Assembly: GCA_005881825.1 (NCBI GenBank)
Contig: VBEO01000058.1
Span: 1-64,000 of the forward strand
Length of the DNA stretch: 64,000 bases
From: Chloroflexota bacterium
GTDB taxonomy: Bacteria > Chloroflexota > Dormibacteria > Dormibacterales > Dormibacteraceae
Reading direction: 5' to 3'
Part shown: positions 7,936 through 15,803 of the stretch, one piece after another
How the letters are laid out: the number at the start of each line of letters is the position of its first letter
Numbering within the stretch: the stretch's first letter is position 1
Program-made: the position numbers and the translations under genes
The notes under the pieces: generated by a model
Told to the model about the DNA's origin: nothing
Database searches by the model: none
What the model saw: the letters and a program-made list of their open reading frames with translations, nothing else

Positions 7936-8474
7936 CCCTCGAGCTCGAGTTCGAGCACCGCGGGGGACGCGGCACTGTGCGCGCCAGCCTGGAGGTCAAC
8001 CAGGACCCGGTGCGCTGGGGTTATCGAGAGGTGGATTTTGGTGAGCATCTGCTGGGGGTGGTCGGGTTTCCGGTTTGCCAAGCCAAGGTCGAGCATTCGG
8101 CGCACGGATACGCGCGGCTGCTCGGCTGGGTGCAGACCGTATGGACGGACGGCGTGGGCGAATTTGATCCCTGGGCCCCGCTGGACGGCCTGGATGTGCC
8201 GTTCTGCTGGATTGGGTTTTCGCCCGAACTGTTCGACACACCGTGGCGTGTGGATCGTTCGCGGGATCTGGTTTGGGAGGCGCACTCCTGGTTGTGCGGC
8301 CCGCCGGGATCGCTCATCAAACGCGAAGTCCGGATGCTTTGCGGATTTCGATGGGGCTACCGGCTGCGCTCTGGCGAGGTGGAAGTTTGGGGACCGGAAG
8401 CGCTGGAACGAGCAACGTGGGACCGCGATCTGCCAATCCTCCGAGCGGCCTGCCCGTCGTGGACATTCGCGTAA
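7932..8474 (+). CDS. Conserved hypothetical protein (about 180 aa)
   Basis: The frame downstream of the DUF2269 gene encodes a compact protein with many aromatic residues (YREVDFGEHLLGVVGFPVC, WTDGVGEFDPWAPLDGL, RMLCGFRWGYRL). I do not recognise a characterised family. The likely N-terminus TLELEFEHRGGRG begins at CTG 7932, which overlaps the upstream TGA as CTGA. The nearest canonical start in frame downstream is GTG 7977, which would remove 15 residues including this beta-strand-like opening. No signal peptide or membrane helix is visible. The protein is cysteine-containing but lacks a clear metal motif. Confidence 0.55.
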   Translation: MTLELEFEHRGGRGTVRASLEVNQDPVRWGYREVDFGEHLLGVVGFPVCQAKVEHSAHGYARLLGWVQTVWTDGVGEFDPWAPLDGLDVPFCWIGFSPELFDTPWRVDRSRDLVWEAHSWLCGPPGSLIKREVRMLCGFRWGYRLRSGEVEVWGPEALERATWDRDLPILRAACPSWTFA

Positions 8475-8559
8475 CCGCAGGATGTTGATCGTCCGGACAT
8501 TCAACGCATCGAGGGCGCCGGATAGGTTGAAAAGCCGACCATTCACCCGTGCGCCGGCC

Positions 8560-9819
8560 CTACGGGCGCGAGTTCAGCAGCATCCCCTCCACCGGGATGT
8601 CGGTGGGGCGACCGGCGACCAGGTCGGCGGTCAGCTTGCTGGTGCCGCAGGCCATGGTGAAGCCCATGTGGCCGTGGCCGGTGTTGAAGAAGAGGTTTGA
8701 GTGCTTGGCCGTGCCCAGGATGGGCGGCCCGTCGGGCGTCATCGGCCGGTTGCAGGCTCGATAAGAGCCCGCCGAATAATCGGCGGCTTCCGGGAAGAGC
8801 TCGTGCGCCAGCTTCATGATCCCGCGGAAGTCGCGATCGTCGTACGTCGTCTCATAGCCCGTGAACTCGGCGCTGCCGGTCAGGCGCAGGCGATCGCCCA
8901 TCCGGCACCAGGCGACCAGCAGTTGCTCGTCCACCCCGCCCAGGGTGGGAGCGGCCTCTCCCCCGTTCTTGATCGGGAATGTGGCCGAGTACCCCTTCGC
9001 CGGCGCCACCGGGATGCGGACCCCCACGCTGCGCGCCAGCGCGGTGCTCTGCACGCCCGCCGCCAGCACGAAGAGGTCGCCCTCGACCGAGATGCCCTTT
9101 CGGGTCTGGGCGGCGCGCACACGACCGTCAGACGCCACTAACCGGTCGATCGCCATGCCGACGTGGAACTTGACGCCCATCGCCCGGCAGCGGTCGGCCA
9201 GGTCATTGGCCAGCTTCACGCTGTCGCCGCTGGCGTCGGTGACGCCGTAGATGGCGCCCACGATCTTGTCCTTGACAGGGCGGAAGACGGGGTCGGCCTC
9301 CACCACCCCGTCGGGGTCCAGCACCTGCTGCTGCAGGCCCTGGTCGGTGATCAGCTTCATCTTCTTGACGCCCGCCTCGAACTTGGCCCGATCTCGGTAG
9401 ACGTACAGGCACCCCTGGTGGGCATCGTGGTAGTCGATGTTCTCGGCGGAGGTGAGCGCGTCCAGCTGGCCCTGGCTGTACCGGGCCAGCCGCAGCTTGA
9501 CCAAAGTGTTCCTGGTCGCCCGATCGGCGTTGCACTCGCGCAGGAAGCGCAGGCCCCAAAAGAACATGCCTGGCGCCTTGATCGGGTTCACCCGCAGCGC
9601 GGTGTCCTCCACCGTCAGCGATCGCCACAGCTCCTTGGGCGCGGAGGGCGAGGCCCAGGCGAAGGAGTGGCCGGGAGCGATCAGGCCGGCATTGCCTGCG
9701 CTGGCGAGCGTCGCCAGCGCGGGCTCCCGTTCAATGAGCGTCACCTCGTGGCCATCCTTGGCCAGGTAGTAGGCGCTGGTGACGCCGACGATCCCGCCGC
9801 CGATCACGACAGCTTTCAT
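8560..9819 (-). CDS. dadA: D-amino acid dehydrogenase-like FAD oxidoreductase
   Basis: This 419-residue DAO-superfamily flavoprotein starts MKAVVIGGGIVGVTSAYYLA (FAD beta-alpha-beta motif). It has SAGNAGLIAPGHSFAWASP, the DadA-type segment that follows the FAD fold, and ends with CNRPMTPDGPPILG and FFNTGHGHMGFTMACG, both typical of DadA. The likely reaction is oxidation of a D-amino acid (or related amine) to the 2-oxo acid and ammonia, with electrons to the quinone pool. ATG 9819 was chosen over longer upstream frames because it directly precedes the FAD motif. It is divergent from the E1 alpha gene, which could use the 2-oxo acid formed. Confidence 0.85.
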   Translation of the reverse strand: MKAVVIGGGIVGVTSAYYLAKDGHEVTLIEREPALATLASAGNAGLIAPGHSFAWASPSAPKELWRSLTVEDTALRVNPIKAPGMFFWGLRFLRECNADRATRNTLVKLRLARYSQGQLDALTSAENIDYHDAHQGCLYVYRDRAKFEAGVKKMKLITDQGLQQQVLDPDGVVEADPVFRPVKDKIVGAIYGVTDASGDSVKLANDLADRCRAMGVKFHVGMAIDRLVASDGRVRAAQTRKGISVEGDLFVLAAGVQSTALARSVGVRIPVAPAKGYSATFPIKNGGEAAPTLGGVDEQLLVAWCRMGDRLRLTGSAEFTGYETTYDDRDFRGIMKLAHELFPEAADYSAGSYRACNRPMTPDGPPILGTAKHSNLFFNTGHGHMGFTMACGTSKLTADLVAGRPTDIPVEGMLLNSRP

Positions 9820-9838
9820 CTGCCCGAGAATGGCGATT

Positions 9839-10897
9839 ATGGCTGAGACACGGCTGATGACGCTGCAGCCGGACGGCAAGCTCCTCAAGGGCGCGCGCCC
9901 GAGCATGGACGAGGAGTTCCTGCTCGACGCGCTGCGCTGGATGCTCCTGTCCCGGCTCTACGACGAAAAGGTGATCGGTCTCCAGCGGCAGGGCCGCTTC
10001 GGCGTGTATTCGCCGGGGCTGGGCCAGGAGGCCTCCATCGTGGGCTCCTCGATGGCGCTCGACCCCGAGCGCGACTGGATCGTGCCCCAGTACCGGGAGC
10101 TGATGGCGATCGTCCGGCACGGGTACCCGCTCGAGAAGATCACCGCCACCTACATGGGCAAGACCACTGAGGCCACGCGCATCCCCGAGGGCGTCAACGT
10201 GCTGCCCACCCAGGTCGCGCTGGCCGCCCAGCTGCCCCAGGCCGTGGGCCTGGCCTGGGGTCTCAAGCTGCAGGGCAAGGACGCGGTCGTGATGGCCTAC
10301 ATCGGCGACGGCGGCTCCTCCGAGGGCGACTTCCACGAGGCCCTCAACCTGGCCGGCGTGCAGAAGGTCCCCATCGTCTTCTTCATGCAGAACAACCAGT
10401 GGGCGATCTCGACGCCGCGCAGCCTGCAGTCGGCGACGCCGAGCTTCTCGCTGCGGGCGGCCGGCTACGGCTTCCCGGGCGTGGAGGTGGACGGCAACGA
10501 CATCTTCGCGGTCTACCAGGCTGCGGTCGAGGCCGTGCGCCGGGCGCGCGCGGGCGATGGGCCCACCCTGATCGAGTCGGTGACCTACCGGATGGGCTTC
10601 CACAACACCACCGACAACCCCAGCCGCTATGAGGACAAGGAGCAGCGCGCCGACTTCGAGAGGCGCGACCCCATCGACCGCGTGGTGCGCTACCTGCGCT
10701 CGCTGGGCCTGCTCGATGAGCAGCGCGAGGACAACCTGCGCGCCGAGGTGAGCGCCGAGGTCGACCGCGTCATCGAAGCCGCCGCCGCAGAGCCGGGGGT
10801 CCGCCCGGACGGCATGTTCGACAACGTCTACGAGCGTCCGCCGGCGCGCGTGCTCAAGCAGCGCGAGCAGTTCCGGGGGAGCAATGGCAATGCCTGA
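9839..10897 (+). CDS. 2-oxo acid dehydrogenase E1 component, alpha subunit
   Basis: The 352-residue product is a thiamine-diphosphate E1 alpha subunit. It has YSPGLGQEASIVGS, the PQYREL segment, the TPP motif GDGGSSEGDFHEALNLAG ending in MQNNQWAIS, and the phosphorylation-loop-like YRMGFHNTTDNPSRY. YR and FHNTTDNPS resemble branched-chain 2-oxo acid E1 more than pyruvate E1, but the substrate is not certain. ATG 9839 or 9830 may be the start. It overlaps the beta subunit gene by 14 bp. No lipoyl E2 or E3 gene follows. Confidence 0.9.
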   Translation: MAETRLMTLQPDGKLLKGARPSMDEEFLLDALRWMLLSRLYDEKVIGLQRQGRFGVYSPGLGQEASIVGSSMALDPERDWIVPQYRELMAIVRHGYPLEKITATYMGKTTEATRIPEGVNVLPTQVALAAQLPQAVGLAWGLKLQGKDAVVMAYIGDGGSSEGDFHEALNLAGVQKVPIVFFMQNNQWAISTPRSLQSATPSFSLRAAGYGFPGVEVDGNDIFAVYQAAVEAVRRARAGDGPTLIESVTYRMGFHNTTDNPSRYEDKEQRADFERRDPIDRVVRYLRSLGLLDEQREDNLRAEVSAEVDRVIEAAAAEPGVRPDGMFDNVYERPPARVLKQREQFRGSNGNA

Positions 10898-11867
10898 GCG
10901 CAACGTGGTCGAGGCCATCAACAACGCGCTCACCGAGGAGATGGAGCGCGATCCCCGCGTCATGCTCCTGGGCCTCGACGTGGGCCGGCTGGGCGGCGTC
11001 TTCCGCACCACCAGCGGCCTGATCGAGAAGTACGGCGCGTCGCGCGTCGTCGACACCCCGCTGGCCGAGGCCAGCATCATCGGCGCCTCGCTGGGCCTGG
11101 CCGTCTCGGGGATGGTCCCGGTGGCCGAGATCCAGTTCCTGGGGTTCACCGCCCAGGCCTTCCACCAGATCGGTCCCCAGCTGGGCAAGTACCGCCATCG
11201 CTCGCGTGGCCGCTACCACGCCCAGGTCACGATCCGCGCCCCCTTCGGGGGTGGCATCCGCAGCCCCGAGTTCCACTCCGACGCCGTAGAAGCCCAGTTC
11301 GTGCAATCGCCCGGCATCAAGGTCGTTATGCCGTCCAACCCGTACGACGCCAAGGGCATGCTCCTAGAGGCGATCCGCGACCCGGACCCGGTGCTCTTCT
11401 GCGAGCCCGACCGCCTCTACCGCCTCTACCGCATGGAGGTGCCGGACGGTGACTACACGGTGCCCTTCGGCAAGGCCGTGGTGGCGCGCGAGGGCAAGGA
11501 CGTGACGCTGGTGGCCTGGTCGGCGGCGGTCGAGCTCTGCCAGCGGGCCGCTGCCAAACTCGCTGAGGAAGACATCGAGGCCTCAATCGTCGACCTGCGC
11601 ACCCTGGTCCCCCTGGACGTCGAAACGCTGGTCAACGCCGTGGCCGCCACCGGCCGCTGCGTGATAGTCCATGAAGCGCCCCTGTCGGCCGGTTTCGGCG
11701 CCGAGGTGGCTGCGACCCTGGCGGAGGAGGCCTTTTACGACCTCGATGCGCCGATCGCGCGCGTGGCCTCCTGGGACATCCCATTCCCTCCCGCGTCCAT
11801 GGAGCACTGGTACCTGCCCTCGGTCGACCGCGTGGTGGAGGCCGCCAAGCGGACGGCCGCGGCGTAG
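10884..11867 (+). CDS. 2-oxo acid dehydrogenase E1 component, beta subunit
   Basis: This 327-residue transketolase-like subunit has RVVDTPLAEASIIGASLGLA, EIQFLGFTAQAF, RAPFGGGIRSPEFHSD and the C-terminal half LRTLVPLDVETL, which are standard for E1 beta subunits (PDH/BCKDH). It forms an alpha2beta2 E1 with the upstream product and performs decarboxylation and reductive acylation of lipoate. Two ATGs (10884, 10890) lie within the overlap with the alpha gene. The missing E2/E3 must be encoded elsewhere. Its TAG stop overlaps the next gene in the -1 frame. Confidence 0.9.
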   Translation: MAMPERNVVEAINNALTEEMERDPRVMLLGLDVGRLGGVFRTTSGLIEKYGASRVVDTPLAEASIIGASLGLAVSGMVPVAEIQFLGFTAQAFHQIGPQLGKYRHRSRGRYHAQVTIRAPFGGGIRSPEFHSDAVEAQFVQSPGIKVVMPSNPYDAKGMLLEAIRDPDPVLFCEPDRLYRLYRMEVPDGDYTVPFGKAVVAREGKDVTLVAWSAAVELCQRAAAKLAEEDIEASIVDLRTLVPLDVETLVNAVAATGRCVIVHEAPLSAGFGAEVAATLAEEAFYDLDAPIARVASWDIPFPPASMEHWYLPSVDRVVEAAKRTAAA

Positions 11868-12562
11868 CGCTCGTCACCGGCGGGTCGCGCGGCATCGGCG
11901 CGGCCTTCGTGGTGGAGGCGGCTCGGCGCGGCTACCAGGTCGTCTTCAGCTACCGCGAACGGAAGGCGGAGGCCGAGAAGATCTCGGCCCAGACAGGCGC
12001 GGTCGCCGTCCAGGCGGACCTGACGCGCTTCGAAGACATCGAGGCCCTGGCCGCCGCCGCCAAGAAGGCCGGGCCGGTCTCGCTGCTGGTGAACAACGCC
12101 GGCCTGGGCGAGGAGTTCACCCTGCCGGCGATGGGCCGGGAGGACTGGGAGCGGGTGCTGGCGATCAACCTCACCGCGCCTACGTTTCTCATCAAGGAGC
12201 TGCGCGACGAGCTGGTCGCCAACCGCGGCGCCATCCTCAACGTGAGCAGCGACGGTGGGGTGGCGGGGTCACTGCATGGCGCGCCCTACGGCGCCACCAA
12301 GGCTGGGCTGATCGGCCTGACCAAGACCATCGCCCGCGAGCTGGCGCCCCACGTGCGCTGCAACGCCATCGCTCCAGGCCCGGTCGCCACCGAGATGTGG
12401 CACTCCATGGACCCCGCGGTCCAGGAGCACGTCACACAGCGCGAGGTGCTCCTGAAGCGGGTGGCTCAGCCCGAGGACATCGCGCGCGCCGGCCTCGACA
12501 TCGCCAGCTGGCCGGACGCCACCGGGATCGTGGTCGTACTGGACGGCGGCCGGATCATGTAG
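11864..12562 (+). CDS. Short-chain dehydrogenase/reductase
   Basis: A full SDR is encoded: ALVTGGSRGIGAAFVVEAA (cofactor loop), LLVNNAGLGEEF, a catalytic Ser in LNVSSDGGV, YGATKAG with Tyr/Lys, and CNAIAPGPVATEM. It has 232 codons if read from GTA 11864, the normal family length. The first canonical start in this frame is GTG 11909, which would delete the Gly-rich cofactor motif and cannot be right. The homologous sequence begins exactly at the GTAG overlap with the E1 beta stop. The substrate is unknown; position suggests a hydroxy/keto metabolite related to the E1 pathway. Confidence 0.85.
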   Translation, partial: VALVTGGSRGIGAAFVVEAARRGYQVVFSYRERKAEAEKISAQTGAVAVQADLTRFEDIEALAAAAKKAGPVSLLVNNAGLGEEFTLPAMGREDWERVLAINLTAPTFLIKELRDELVANRGAILNVSSDGGVAGSLHGAPYGATKAGLIGLTKTIARELAPHVRCNAIAPGPVATEMWHSMDPAVQEHVTQREVLLKRVAQPEDIARAGLDIASWPDATGIVVVLDGGRIM

Positions 12563-12582
12563 GGGCGGGGCTTGCCCCGCCC
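12561..12582. terminator. Palindromic bidirectional terminator between convergent genes
   Basis: A 9-bp perfect GC stem (GGGCGGGGC at 12563-12571, GCCCCGCCC at 12574-12582) fills the whole gap between the SDR and the convergent PPOX gene. The preceding TAG stop of the SDR is joined to it as TAGGGGCGGGG. No T-tract is present, so it is called a terminator from position and stem strength. A related element occurs at 31828-31868. Confidence 0.6.
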
Positions 12583-12999
12583 TTAGACGTCGGTGTACCG
12601 CACCCGCTCGGCAGAGATCTTGATCAGGTCGCCCGGGCCCGGGTGGCCGCCCTTCATCCAGCGCTCCAGGTAGCGCTCAGCCGCTTCGGCACGCAGGAAG
12701 CGCCTCGCCAGCTCGCTGACCAGCGCGATGCGTTCCTTTTCCTGAAAACGCTCGACCTCGGCACGGCCGGTGACGCTGGCGACCTGGTACGGCGGCTCGG
12801 GCGTGGAGACCGTGAGTGTCGCCCGCGGGTCCGCGCGCAGGGCGCGGCATTTGTAGAGATCGGGCTGGCTGGGCACATGGATCTCGCCGTCGACCAGCGC
12901 GTGCCACACCGGCACCACCCGCGGATAGCCGTCGAGGCCGTAGAAGCCGAGGTTCCCGACCAGCGGCCTGCGCAGCAGCTCCTCGGCCTTGCGGTCCAC
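12583..12999 (-). CDS. PPOX-class flavin/F420-dependent oxidoreductase-like protein
   Basis: The 138-residue protein has the split-barrel FMN/F420 fold sequence pattern. This includes GNLGFYGLDGYPRVVPVWHALVDG, the strand HVPSQPDLYKCRALRADPRATLTV, and VTGRAEVERF. This matches the pyridoxamine-5'-phosphate-oxidase-like family (PF01243 type). It could act as a small F420 or FMN reductase, or as a haem-degrading or storage protein; nothing in the sequence decides. The start is GTG 12999. It is divergent from the dehydrogenase at 13014 by 14 bp, so the promoters must overlap. Confidence 0.7.
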   Translation of the reverse strand: MDRKAEELLRRPLVGNLGFYGLDGYPRVVPVWHALVDGEIHVPSQPDLYKCRALRADPRATLTVSTPEPPYQVASVTGRAEVERFQEKERIALVSELARRFLRAEAAERYLERWMKGGHPGPGDLIKISAERVRYTDV

Positions 13000-13013
13000 G
13001 CCAATAATGTGCC

Positions 13014-14180
13014 ATGCCCACCCCCTCCTCGCCCTTTCTCTCCTTGACCTGGACCGACCCCGTCACCGGCCGCCACGGCTACGTGGTCATCGACCGCCTG
13101 ATCGACGGTGTGGCGGGCGGCGGCACCCGAATGCGAGCCGGCGTCACGCTCGAGGAGGTGGAGCGGCTGGCGCAGACCATGTCGGTCAAGAACGGGGCTC
13201 TGCGCCTGCCGGGCGGCGGCGCCAAGGGAGGACTCGACATCGACCCCCACGACCCCGAAGCCCGAGCTCTGCTCACCCGCTTCGTGAGCGCCATGCGCCC
13301 GGTGCTGGAGAGCTACTGGGCGACCGCGGAGGACATGGGCACCACCCAGGAGCTGCTGGACAGCGTCTTCCAAGAGGTCGGCATGCAGGCCTCCGTGCAG
13401 GCCATGCTGAACCACTCCGGCGACGGCCAAGCCGCCCTGGGCCGGCTGAGCAAAGGGCTCGGCACCAAGGTCGGCGGGATCGGGATGGGCGACCTGGTCG
13501 GCGGCTATGGCGTCGCCCAGGCCGCGATCGCCGCCCTCGAGCACAAGGGCGAGCCGGTCGCGGGCAAGCGCGTCTCGATCCAGGGGTTCGGCGCCATGGG
13601 CGGGTCCACCGCGCGCTACCTCGCCGAAGCCGGCGCGCGCGTGGTCGCGGTCGCCGACGTCCAGGGCACCGTCCACGCCGAGCAGGGCCTCGACGTGGAG
13701 GCCATGCTGGCAGGCCGCACGCCGCTCGGAGATATCGATCGCGCCGGCCTGAGGGCCGAAGAGCTCCCCCGCGACGACTGGCTGGCCGTCGACGCCGAGA
13801 TCCTGGTGCCGGCCGCCGTGGCCGACGCCATCAACGAGTCGAACGTGGAACGGATCCGAGCGCGCTACATCGTGGAGGCCGCCAACATCCCGACCACCGA
13901 AGGCGCCCAGCGCGAGCTGCACAAGCGAGGCGTGGTCGTGGTGCCCGACTTCGTCGCCAATGGAGGCACCAATGCCTGGTTCTGGTGGGTGCTCCTGGGG
14001 CGTGTGGAGTCGGACCCCGAAGCCGCTTTCCAGATGATCCGCGAGTCGATGCAGCGAACCGTCAAGGACCTGCTGGCCCGCTCCGAGCGCGACCGGGTCA
14101 CGCCTCGCGAAGCCGCGACGGCCGTGGCCGAGCGCAACCTCGAGGAGCTCAGCTCCGCTCCGCCCAGTCGCGTGGGTTGA
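13014..14180 (+). CDS. Glu/Leu/Phe/Val-type amino acid dehydrogenase
   Basis: This 388-residue protein carries the ELFV dehydrogenase signature around LRLPGGGAKGGLDIDP (catalytic Lys region), then ATAEDMGTT and a Rossmann domain SIQGFGAMGGSTARYLAEAGARVV. Near the end are EAANIPTTEGAQ and VVVVPDFVANGGT, both conserved in glutamate and leucine dehydrogenases. It should interconvert an amino acid and its 2-oxo acid with NAD(P)(H) and ammonia. Length is shorter than classic hexameric GDH (about 420-450). Its 3' end overlaps the convergent cupin gene by 32 bp. Confidence 0.85.
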   Translation: MPTPSSPFLSLTWTDPVTGRHGYVVIDRLIDGVAGGGTRMRAGVTLEEVERLAQTMSVKNGALRLPGGGAKGGLDIDPHDPEARALLTRFVSAMRPVLESYWATAEDMGTTQELLDSVFQEVGMQASVQAMLNHSGDGQAALGRLSKGLGTKVGGIGMGDLVGGYGVAQAAIAALEHKGEPVAGKRVSIQGFGAMGGSTARYLAEAGARVVAVADVQGTVHAEQGLDVEAMLAGRTPLGDIDRAGLRAEELPRDDWLAVDAEILVPAAVADAINESNVERIRARYIVEAANIPTTEGAQRELHKRGVVVVPDFVANGGTNAWFWWVLLGRVESDPEAAFQMIRESMQRTVKDLLARSERDRVTPREAATAVAERNLEELSSAPPSRVG

Positions 14181-14499
14181 GCACGAAGAAGATCAGCGAC
14201 GGCCGGCGCGCCCGGTAGGTCACGGTCGCGCCCTCGCCGATGAGAATCCCCTCGCCGGCCTGGGCCACGGCCGTCTGCCCGCCGTGTTCCTCCACCTCGA
14301 TCTCACCCTCCACGCAGTAGAGGACCTCGTCGTACTTGAGCGTCCAGCCCGCCAGCTCGCCGCTGCCGTCCATGCGCACCCAGCCGCCGCCGAGCGTGGT
14401 GAAGCCGGCCTGGGTGATGCCGCGCGTGATCTCCATGCCCTGGGTGACCTCGGACCAGGGGACGTCGCTCTGCCGGATGACCGCTGTTCCCGTTCCCAC
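14149..14499 (-). CDS. Cupin-domain protein (EutQ-like)
   Basis: A single cupin barrel is visible: motif 1 region TLKYDEVLYCVEGEIEVEE (His replaced, Glu retained) and motif 2 region AGEGILIGEGATVTY. This arrangement resembles EutQ-type ethanolamine-utilisation cupins and other small sugar/amine-binding cupins. Two GTG codons compete. The second (14499) is preferred because an AGGAGG Shine-Dalgarno lies 8 bp before it, whereas it overlaps the first GTG (14508). The product has 116 residues and no signal peptide. Function is unknown; it sits beside amine-oxidising enzymes. Confidence 0.65.
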   Translation of the reverse strand: MGTGTAVIRQSDVPWSEVTQGMEITRGITQAGFTTLGGGWVRMDGSGELAGWTLKYDEVLYCVEGEIEVEEHGGQTAVAQAGEGILIGEGATVTYRARRPSLIFFVLNPRDWAERS

Positions 14500-14531
14500 T
14501 TGCTCCACCTCCTGAAGCGCAGAATCGCGAA

Positions 14532-15803
14532 ATGAGGCTACGGGATGTGGTGATCCTGGGCGGGGGCCTGGCCGGCCTCACCGCTGCCCTCAAGCTCAAG
14601 CACCTGAACCTCGAGGTCCTCGACGCCGCGAGCTGGATCGGCGGCCGCACCCGCTCTCAGCGCCTGCCCGGCGGCCCCTGGCTGAACTTCGGCGCCCAGT
14701 ACATCACCGAAGACCGGCCGGCCGTGGTCGAGCTGGCCGACAGCCTCGGCGTGGAGCTCATCCACTCGGAGATGTTCGAGGACTACTACAAGCTCTTGCT
14801 CCCTGAAGACGCCCCCACCCGGGCGGAGGTCGAAGCCGGAATCCGGCGTATCGAGGAGGCGCAGTCGCAGCCCCGGCCGGTGACTCTGCCCGAGCTCGAC
14901 GACGTTTCCTTTGCCGACTGGCTGGGCCCCATGTCCGAGGCCGCCGCCGACTACTTCGACCGCATCACGCTGCTCATGAACTGCGCCTCCACCATCGACC
15001 TTTCGGTGGTGGGCGGGCTGTGGGTCTGGGGCGACCAGCGCACCAGTCCCTGGAACACCGACGAGATCCCGCACCACGACCGCGGCGAGCTGGTGGTGGC
15101 GGGCGGCACCAGCGAGCTGGCCGGCGCGCTGGCGGCCTCCATCGGTGGAAGAGTCTCGCTGCGCACCCGTGTGACCTCGGTGACGGAGAACGCCGAGGGC
15201 TACCTGGTGCGTGCTGTGGGGCCAGATGGCGAGCGCACGCTGCACGCCCGGCGCGTGGTCTGTGCGCTGCCGGGTCCGATCGCGGCCCAGGTCTTCCCCG
15301 ACCTGCCGGGCTGGAAGCTGGAGGCGCTGCGCGCCGTGCGCTACGGGCGCTGGATCTCGACGCCGATCGTGATCACTCCTGCCGGCCGGACCGCGCCGCC
15401 CTACCCGCTGACGGCCAGCCGGCCGCTGGTGCGCTACAACGCCGACGGCTTCCTCGCCCGGACCCCTGGCGACTTCGACAACGAGGGCGGCACGTACCAC
15501 TCCTTCATGGCCGACGCCGCCGCGCGGGTGGTGTGGAACGATCCCGACGAGAGCATCAAGAGCGGCGCGCTGCGCATGTTCCTGAAGGAGCACCCGGAGT
15601 ACGCCGACCGCATCGAGCGTGTCGAGCTGCACCGCTGGGAGCTCGGGCATCCGCAGTACGTGCGCGGCCTGATGAAGCACTTCGCGCTGCTCGCCGAGCC
15701 GGTCGGCGGCATCACCTTCGCGGGTGACTACACCTGGCAGGCCAACATGGAGGGCGCCGTGCGCAGCGGCGAACGCGCCGCCCAACAGGTCCTCAGCAAG
15801 TAG
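14532..15803 (+). CDS. Flavin-dependent amine oxidase
   Basis: The 423-residue protein begins with DVVILGGGLAGLTAALKLKH and VLDAASWIGGRTRS, the FAD-binding start of the amine oxidase superfamily. It continues with LNFGAQYITEDRP and ends GGITFAGDYTWQANMEGAVRSGERAA, the typical FAD-covering C-terminus. No Cys flavinylation motif is obvious, so FAD is likely non-covalent. The substrate is unknown. Its TAG stop overlaps the following GTG start (TAGTG), and the gene heads a tight five-gene run of flavin and PLP enzymes ending at 20364. Confidence 0.85.
   Translation: MRLRDVVILGGGLAGLTAALKLKHLNLEVLDAASWIGGRTRSQRLPGGPWLNFGAQYITEDRPAVVELADSLGVELIHSEMFEDYYKLLLPEDAPTRAEVEAGIRRIEEAQSQPRPVTLPELDDVSFADWLGPMSEAAADYFDRITLLMNCASTIDLSVVGGLWVWGDQRTSPWNTDEIPHHDRGELVVAGGTSELAGALAASIGGRVSLRTRVTSVTENAEGYLVRAVGPDGERTLHARRVVCALPGPIAAQVFPDLPGWKLEALRAVRYGRWISTPIVITPAGRTAPPYPLTASRPLVRYNADGFLARTPGDFDNEGGTYHSFMADAAARVVWNDPDESIKSGALRMFLKEHPEYADRIERVELHRWELGHPQYVRGLMKHFALLAEPVGGITFAGDYTWQANMEGAVRSGERAAQQVLSK

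Noticed and set aside
14538-15785. Antisense frame of 415 codons opposite the amine oxidase
   Set aside because: No conserved motif; the sense strand encodes a full flavoprotein with proper FAD motifs.
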